Below, in pieces: positions 56,816-64,000 of a stretch of DNA of 64,000 bases. The stretch is from contig JAHLJZ010000058.1 in NCBI GenBank assembly GCA_025602915.1, forward strand, positions 62,001 to 126,000, given 5' to 3'. The notes under the pieces were generated by a model that saw only the letters and a list, made by a program, of their open reading frames with translations, was not told the origin of the DNA and made no database searches. Both the position numbers and the translations under genes were made by a program. Position 1 is the stretch's first letter, and each line of letters starts with the position of its first letter. This DNA is from Paraphysoderma sedebokerense (Eukaryota; Blastocladiomycota; Physodermatomycetes; Physodermatales; Physodermataceae).

Positions 56816-59812
56816 ATGGCACCTCTTGTACCATCTGGCTCCAAACAGAAACCGAAAGCATCGGCTTCCAAGGTGAAATCAAAATCAAAATCCAAGAAAG
56901 ACTCGTCAAAGTCGAATCCTCATGTCGAGTTCGAAATGAATTCGATACCGATTACCACCGATTCGAGATTTAGTCATGTCCACAATGATCCGAGATTTAT
57001 GCGTCCTAAGAAGAAGGATACAAAGGTCAAAATTGATAAACGGTTCAGAGAGAAATTAGAAACTCTAGGGCAAGAAATGAGTAAAAGTGGTCGTATGTAG
57101 AGATATTTCATTCATCACCTTTGATGCTGGAAAAGGAAAGCTGACGTTTTTTTTCCTGCAACTATTGGTTAATTTAATATTTGGTTTGTAATTGCGATAT
57201 TTGCTAATTATTAGCCAAAGTCGACAAGTACGGGCGACCGCTGGCGCAGTCCAAAGAGGAAGATTTAAAGCGATTTTACAGAATGAATGATTCCGATGAT
57301 GATTCCGAATCAGATGGTGATATTGAAAATGATGAAACTGTTCAGGATAGAGTTGAAGCACATCAATCCGAGTCTGCATCTGAAGATGACCTCGAAGTTC
57401 GCGCGAGTGACAGTGAAACTGACGGCGATGAATCTGCTGTAGATGAAGAAGTTGATGACGAAGCGACTTTCGATCCAGCCAGAGGCGAAGGTCTGATTGA
57501 ATCGTCTTCAGATGAAGAAGAACATTTCGATTTCGATGCGGAAGGAAGTATGGAAGAAGAAAGCGAGGATGAAGATAATGTTCCTATAGGAGACGAAACT
57601 AGAAGATTTGCTGTGGTTAATATGGATTGGGACAACTTGAAGGTAAGCGATTGCATGACGTACACTTCTCTAACATGAGTGTTACTGATAAGTCTTGCTA
57701 TGGTGACGAATAGGCAACGGATTTATATAAAGTTTTCGATTCGGTTAAACCTCAGGGCGGTTTAGTTAAGAGTGTTACAATCTATCCATCTGAGTTTGGC
57801 AAAGAGAGATTGACACGAGAAGAAGTGGAAGGACCGCCCGCAGAACTGTTTAGACAACCATCATCAGCCACATCTTCGCGGGAACCTCCAAATGGCATCG
57901 ATGATTTTTCGTCCTCTTCCGATCTCTCTGACGACGATGAAGAATCGCTGCTCAAGGACGATGATGGGCAGGATTATGATCCACATGCATTGAGAAAGTA
58001 CCAACTCGATCGATTGAAGTATTACTACGCCGTAGTTGATTGTGATACCGTCGACACTGCTTCGCATATTTATAAAACTGTTGATGGAACCGAATTCGAG
58101 AAGACTTCAAATTTTTTTGATATAAGATTTGTACCTGATGCCATGACATTTGATGAACAACCCAAAGACAAAGCGACGGACGCTCCAATGGCATACAAGC
58201 CTGCGGATTATGTGACAAAGGTATTGCATATTCCCTTTGGTTTTCGCACTCTTCAATGTATACTGAACCTCATTTCGTAACTTAGGCGCTCCAACACACT
58301 AATGTTAAATTGACTTGGGACGAAGACGACCCTGATCGAACTCGTATCACCAAACGAAAAATCACAGCCCAAGACATCAAAAATTTAGATTTCAAAGCCT
58401 TCCTAGCTTCCGACTCTGAACACGATTCAGATCAAGGTCATAATTCAGACCCCGAAGAATCAAAGGAAGAAATAAGAAATAAGTACAGGGCATTGCTTCT
58501 TAGTGGAGGAGGTGATGGGGACGATGAGGATAAAAAGGGAGGAATGGAAATGGAAATTACTTTTACTCCTGGATTGGAGGATGGAATAGAAGAGTTGGTG
58601 AAGAAGAAGAAAGAGAAGAAGACTAAAGTGGAAGAAACCAGTATTGAAGCATACCTAAGAAAGGAGAAAGAAAGGAAGAAGAAGAAAAAGATGAAGAAGC
58701 TGCAAGCTGAGCCAAATGATGATGTTGAAGCAGAAATAGAGGGAGCGTTGTCGAATGAAGTAGTTGAAGAGAATGGTATGTCGCACTGCTGAGTCTTACT
58801 TTTACCTGGACTAAGTTGACAGATGTTACAGCGGAATCAACAGCGGACTTTGGATTCGATGATCCATTCTTTAAGCAAGATTTAGATGTTGATGAGGCTG
58901 AGTTTATGGAGAAGAAGAAGCTGAAGAAAGAGAAAAAGTTGGCGAAAAAGAAGAACGAAGTGGATGATGGTAATCCATTCTCTTCAGTCATTCTCTCCTT
59001 GTCGCGTCTTCGCTGATGTCGTAGAGACTTTGTTACTTACGATGACGTGAATTGTTTCTTATCCGAATCTCTATAGTGTCTACCCCCGCTGTCACAGATT
59101 CTGAACTGGCTCTCCTTCTACTGGACGACAATAATAACGACACAACAAAATCGCACTTCGATTTACGAGAAATTATGAAAGCGGAGAAAGCAGAGAAATC
59201 TAAGAAGAAGAGAAAAAACAAGAAAAAAGGCAATAAAGAAGAGGAAGAAGTCAAGGATAATTTTGAGCTTGACCTGAATGATAATAGATTTGCAGATATG
59301 TTTGATAGTCATTTATTCACGATTGATCCCACCAATCCGAAGTATGTTTCCTCCATTATTTCAATCTTTTGTCTTCATATCTTCATTTTATCCGGGTTTT
59401 TTTCTTCATTTACGTGTTTTCGGGTCTTGGCCAGTTTACATGAAGAATTCTACTCACTGCATTCTCTTCTTTGTATCGCCAATTATTATCATCTTACAGC
59501 TTCAAGAAGACCAAAAATATGTCTAAATTATTGCAAGAACGATCAAAACGAGTTTTGTCGAAATCTGAATACAACGAGACTAATAAACCCAAGAGCCTAA
59601 ATCCAATAGAGAAATCTAGTCACAATAGCGAGAATGAAAAACGGACATTGAGTTCATTGGTTGACAAAGTATGTACTGTTGTGTCTGATGTCGTTAAGAC
59701 TGTGGAGACAATGCTAACTATGGCGCTCTGCACATTTTCTCAGGTTAAACGAAAAGCTGCTTTACCAGAGGATGTTAAGAATGGATTTGGAAAGCGAAGG
59801 AAAATGAATTAA
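56816..59812 (+). CDS. ESF1: ESF1, nucleolar pre-rRNA processing factor
   Basis: About eight exons. N-terminal Lys/Ser-rich nuclear signal (KVKSKSKSKKDSSKSN), then DPRFMRPKKKDTKVKIDKRF and VDKYGRPLAQSKEEDLKRFY, the Esf1 N-terminal signature; a strongly acidic Ser/Glu/Asp region; VVNMDWDNLKATDLYKVFDS with IYPSEFGKERLTREEVEGPP (RNA-binding-like module); ALRKYQLDRLKYYYAVVDCD, FFDIRFVPDAM, KLTWDEDDPDRTR-type sequence, IKNLDFKAFLASDSEHDS and IEAYLRKEKERKKKKKMKK; and the end KLNDNRFADMF-type block with FAIDPTNP-like FTIDPTNPKF. It works in 18S rRNA maturation with U3 snoRNA. Both flanking RRN3 and ESF1 serve ribosome production, on the same strand. Confidence 0.92.
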
Positions 59813-60358
59813 TCAAGTTGGATAAATAGCTGAGTCGATGAATTGGCGGGCAGCCGTTCGTGCTGCACTATAGAGCTAGCCATGAAGTTATAACCTGTAA
59901 ATCTGGACCAAGTCCTTAATATAATCTATATTTTAATGTTGCAGAACACATTCATGGCATGAATTTAATACAGATTATTACCATGTATTTAATATACTTA
60001 AAGGTCAATGATCGTGCGAGGCTGATCATGATTGTCATGGAACCCTCAACATTGTTCCAGCCCAATGGAAAATCTCAAATCGATGCAATGACGTTTGACA
60101 ACGGGATATGTGCATCCACCCCATACAACACTTTATATAGTTGCAAGAAGCTGAATATCCCCTGCAAAGCAAGGCCAGTTCCCACCATCTTCCTCGTCAT
60201 CGTCGCCGTCATCATCCCCCTCCTTTGAACAGGGAAGTCGGTTCAGTCACGCTGTCCCGCTGTCTCTTCCACCGAGTTACGTAAACCACCAGTGCTTCTC
60301 TTCCAGACAAGATTACCTTTCGATATCTTTTCAAGTAACACAGGAGAGAGCACAAAAC
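59813..60358. other. Upstream of glucose-6-phosphate dehydrogenase
   Basis: The 89-codon frame at 59959-60228 has no family signature. Otherwise no feature recognised; this holds the 3' end of ESF1 and the promoter of the dehydrogenase. Confidence 0.45.
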
Positions 60359-62554
60359 ATGTCGGCCCACGACTCTTCTACCCCTACCTCCCCGACTATC
60401 GATTCCAAAGAGTATATGACTATCGTCGGTGAGTTGTAATTCACGTTCAGTCCCTGGTTCATCCTCGCGTGCTGTTGAAATTGCTGTCTTATTGGCACAA
60501 CAGTCTCATGATGTTGATGATAGACCATAGATAGATTATAGAGCATGTTTGTTTGGTGCGGTACATGTACTGACTGCTTTTGTGCCATCTATGACTTCTT
60601 ATTCTGAACCCATTTTTGTTTACGAACATGTCTGTCGTCACATGAAATTCGATTTATCCAAACCACCTCGAACTTCTCGACCGTCATCAACGTTGTGGAA
60701 TCGATCTCTTTCTGGTTACCGTTGGATGTATTATACCATTCTGGTGTGTGCTTTATATGGGAAATGTTAACTACGCCACTGTCTTGCATCGGGTGAATTT
60801 GGTGCGCCTCAAATTATATTACGATAGTTCTTGGAGCATCAGGGGATTTGGCCAAAAAGAAAACCTACCCTGCTCTTTTCTCTCTTTACAAACATCATTT
60901 TTTACCTTCTGGAACCCAAATTATCGGTTACGCCCGTTCCCATCTTTCCCGCCAGGACTTCCACTCGCGCATCTCGAGTCACATCAAAACCAGTTCTGAC
61001 GCCGACAAGTCCCTGCTGAATTCCTTCCTATCTATTTGTCATTATATGGATGGACAATATGATTCTGCAGCAGATTTTCAAAAACTTAACTCTGCAATTC
61101 GTGAGTATGAAAATAAAGACGAAATGGGAAATGGACGAGACAAGAAGAACAGGATCTTTTACATGGCTTTACCTCCTAGTGTATTTATTCCTGTGGCAAA
61201 GAATGTGAAAGAGCAGTGTTATGCTACTGAAGGTTGGAATAGACTGATCGTTGAAAAACCGTTTGGCAAGGATTTGCAAAGTTCCAGAGAACTGGGAACA
61301 GCTTTGTCTGCATTATGGACCGAAAAGGAGGTTTGTCGTCCCTTTCGTCCCTCGGCTTCTTGGATTTCTTCTACTTGTCATTGCCGAATTGTGTCATTCA
61401 TATCTTTAGTGCTATGTTAATTAATTTCATTATCGACTTTTTGTTTAACAGGTTTACAGAATTGATCACTATCTCGGTAAAGAAATGGTCAAGAATCTCT
61501 TCATTATTCGTTTCGCCAATGTATTCTTCTCATCTGTATGGAATCGAGATTGTATTGAAAATATTCAAATCACATTTAAAGAGAAGATTGGAACAGAAGG
61601 TCGTGGCGGATATTTCGATGAATTCGGAATCATAAGGGATGTCATGCAGGTTTGTATATTTTGGACTCGTTTCTATCGATACACTTTCTAGCACGATGTT
61701 TAATCAATTATATATAGAACCATCTCCTACAAATACTCTCCATCATCGCCATGGAACGACCAGTTTCCATTTCGGCCGAAGACATCCGTGACGAAAAGGT
61801 CAAAGTGCTTCGTCAAATTCCACCAATCAAGCTCAATGAAATGATTCTGGGTCAATACACCGCTTCCACTACGGACAAAGCCAAAAGTAAGGGATACTTG
61901 GACGACGATACCGTACCGACAGGAAGCTTGACACCGACTTATGCTGCCGCCGTGTTACATATCAGAAATGACAGATGGGAAGGCGTACCATTTATCATGA
62001 AGTGTGGCAAAGGTGAGGCTAAATTGACTCTTCCCTTCTATCTAGCTAGCTTTGCTGACGTTGCGGTTTTCTATTTAGCTGTCAATGAACAAAAAGCCGA
62101 AATCCGTATCCAATTCAAAGACGTACCCGGGACACTTTTCCCCAACCCACTTTCTCGTAACGAACTCGTTATTCGAGTTCAACCCAACGAATCAGTTTAC
62201 CTCAAACTCATGAACAAACACCCAGGACACTCATACACCCCTATTATTTCTGAGCTCGATTTATCTTATAACGAACGGTACACTCACATTCGTATTCCCG
62301 ATGCCTACGAGTCTTTGATTTTAGATGTGTTGAGGGGTGACCAAGCTAATTTTGTGCGTGACGATGAATTGGATGCCGCTTGGAAAATATTCACACCCGT
62401 TTTGGATGAAATTGAACAAAAGAAGGTGAAACCAGAGGGATACGAGTATGGAAGTAGAGGGCCCGAAAGTTTGGAAGGGTACTTGAAGAAATGGGGTGTC
62501 GTGAGAGATAGACAAGAATATGTTTGGAAAAAGGATGAAAAAAGTAAAATGTAA
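60359..62554 (+). CDS. ZWF1: Glucose-6-phosphate 1-dehydrogenase
   Basis: First enzyme of the oxidative pentose phosphate pathway, making 6-phosphogluconolactone and NADPH in the cytosol. Exon 1 (from ATG 60359, [12 protein letters not shown]) ends in the beta strand before the nucleotide site; after a long intron comes [20 protein letters not shown] (the GASGDLA NADP site), then [20 protein letters not shown], and the substrate motif after the next intron, [16 protein letters not shown] (catalytic His in RIDHYLGKE). Later blocks are [62 protein letters not shown] and [13 protein letters not shown]. The C-terminus ends KDEKSKM. Intron 62013-62078 is 66 nt and open in frame, so it can be mistaken for coding sequence. 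Exon 1 is separated by about 400 nt of intron, the longest in the window. Confidence 0.95.
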
Positions 62555-63048
62555 GTCGGGGAAACCGGAAAAAAGACAGAAACCATATGAAGTTGGTTGG
62601 AATTTTGTATGTCTGTTTGGTGCCTTTTGAGAAGGGGTTAAATCGTTGCATGCATGTAGGTTTACCGCGAATGTCAAGTTTAAAAAATTTTTTATGTAAT
62701 AATTCTGATTTTGCGTCGCTTTCAACTTATCGTTATATTCTCACAATCGCCTATTGGTGAATCGCAAACTTGTAGTTTTTTAAAATAAAAAATTGTTGCA
62801 AAATTGTAGTACCCAAATTCGAGCACGTATATTATAGCTTAATCTTCATGACGCTGTAACCGATTCGCAAATTCGAATTCGTTTATTGAGTATCATTTTG
62901 AATTGATGACGGGATTAAAGATATACACTATAACAATAACAAACCACAAGTAAAAGTAAACTACATTGAAATTTTCCATTGTATAATTTACAAACATCTA
63001 TCTCCTTTTGTGAATTTCAAGCTTCAATGGGACGACAAGACGATAGAT
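62555..63048. other. Convergent spacer, no gene seen
   Basis: 3' regions of the dehydrogenase and the SQR gene, AT-rich. No feature recognised. Confidence 0.5.
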
Positions 63049-64000
63049 TTATTGCGAAGAGGTCGGAGTATTCCAGAATTCTCTGAAAAAGGAGGGTCCC
63101 TTCCATCTACCTTTTACCAATCCGTGCCAGTATATTTCGGGAATTACCTAAAACGAATTATGGGTTAGATGAAGAAATTCTATGCTGGAAATTTAAATCA
63201 CGCTAATTAACAACAAACCTCGCTAGTTAAGTAATACATTGAACTTCTTTCTTTTCCTTGATCCACGGGAAACGTTTCTTGAGGCTGGCCTGTAAATCCG
63301 CTAAATTCTGCTAATATCAATTTACCCCTTCCCGTAACGAGAGGGCAAGAAGTGTAGCCATCGTATTTGGCACGAGGTGTAGCTCCAGACATGACGGCAA
63401 GGAGGTTACTTTCCAGAACCCCTGATTCAGCGGCAACGGCGGCAGCAGTTTTGGAAGTGGGGACAGAGGATACGTCTCCGAGGGAGAAAATGTTGGGGTA
63501 CTAGTTGTGTTTTGATGATGTAGGCAAGACGAAAGTGAATGCATGGAATTAGTGAAACAGCGCCATAGACATAAGTGGGCAAGGTGAGATAAATTACCTT
63601 GTTATGTTGTAGGGTTTCTTTATTCACGTCTACCCATCCAGCAGCATCACTCAATCCACTTTCTTTCACCCAAGCAGGGGGGCCCTAAATGTAATGCGTC
63701 AGTTCAACGTCGGATAAAACGAAACAGCCCAAATGGGATAATGGGAGATACAAGAGGCGCTGAAAAAATATACCATAGGCGGGGTAACGTGCAAAAGGTT
63801 GTATTCAACCTTGAGTTCGTCTTGATCAGCTTCCGCTTTATTTGGATTGACATTTTTAAATGTGGCAATTTTGTTGGCGGCATCGATAGCGGTAAGGTCA
63901 TGGAAGAAATGGGGTTGAATATTACGCGAAGTATAGACTATTGTATCGTTTGTAACGTCAAGTTCGATTGAAATGATAAGCAATGAATGAATTATGAGAT
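63049..64000 (-). CDS. SQOR: Sulfide:quinone oxidoreductase (SQR/HMT2-like), 3' part
   Basis: The gene enters from the right edge; only the C-terminal half is in the window. Exons read ATFKNVNPNKAEADQDELKV and YNLLHVTPPM; then GPPAWVKESGLSDAAGWVDV and NKETLQHNK; then YPNIFSLGDVSSVPTSKTAA (the second FAD/dinucleotide-binding strand, GD followed by PTSKTAAA); YDGYTSCPLVTGRGKLILAE, which contains the redox-active Cys region (TSCPLVTG); and PQETFPVDQGKERSSMYYLT with YWHGLVKGRWKGP. The stop is at 63049-63051. The mitochondrial inner-membrane flavoprotein oxidises sulfide and passes electrons to ubiquinone; fungal HMT2 protects against sulfide and cadmium stress. N-terminal FAD motif and targeting signal lie outside. 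Confidence 0.92.

Noticed and set aside
57363-57665. Serine-rich minus-strand frame opposite ESF1
   Set aside because: It is the mirror of the acidic Glu/Asp region of ESF1, as are similar frames at 58623-58991 and 59033-59254.
59959-60228. 89-codon frame between ESF1 and the dehydrogenase
   Set aside because: No motif or splice support; hydrophobic ends arise from AT-rich sequence.
1-64000. tRNA, rRNA, bacterial operon signals
   Set aside because: I scanned by eye for tRNA B-box/cloverleaf patterns and rRNA cores and found none; Shine-Dalgarno and operon logic do not apply to this intron-rich sequence. A covariance-model scan would settle small RNA genes.

Overview
The window looks like nuclear DNA of an early-diverging, probably zoosporic fungus (Chytridiomycota or Blastocladiomycota; this is inference from gene content, not a species call). 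It has compact protein genes with many short GT-AG introns (mostly about 45-75 nt), short intergenic spaces, a group-I fungal G-alpha, class-A-like seven-helix receptors (common in zoosporic fungi, rare in Dikarya), remnants of a hybrid histidine kinase, and a set of conserved opisthokont/fungal housekeeping genes. I recognised no tRNA, rRNA, CRISPR array or virus-derived element.

Layout. 1-12 kb: a tandem family of rhodopsin-like receptors, five apparently whole copies plus one deletion relic, with a shared exon plan. 12.6-14 kb: serine-rich proteins of unknown function. 14.4-16 kb: a G-protein alpha subunit. 17.6-18.6 kb: a divergent seven-helix receptor-like gene. 19-20.4 kb: an F-box-like gene just behind a minisatellite. 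21-24.2 kb: a Ras guanine-nucleotide exchange factor. Receptors, G-alpha and RasGEF therefore lie within 24 kb of each other.

24.9-35.4 kb is the accessory part: an IFI44-like GTPase, a gene of unknown function, a 240-bp inverted duplication, a zinc-cluster gene of the type found with KDZ DNA transposons, and a DUF262-domain gene lying between two pieces of a hybrid histidine kinase. The N-terminal kinase piece contains an exact 681-bp tandem duplication.

35.7-64 kb is ordinary gene-dense sequence: an unknown seven-helix protein, PSMD5/S5b proteasome chaperone, a DOPA-4,5-dioxygenase-like enzyme, an ERV1/ALR sulfhydryl oxidase, an SNT2-like BAH/PHD/SANT chromatin protein, VPS53 (GARP), RRN3 (Pol I initiation), ESF1 (rRNA processing), glucose-6-phosphate dehydrogenase, and the 3' part of a sulfide:quinone oxidoreductase running off the right edge. 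A short inverted-terminal-repeat element and a 25-bp perfect inverted repeat sit between PSMD5 and the dioxygenase. Splice sites were read by eye; gene ends are firmer than individual exon borders.
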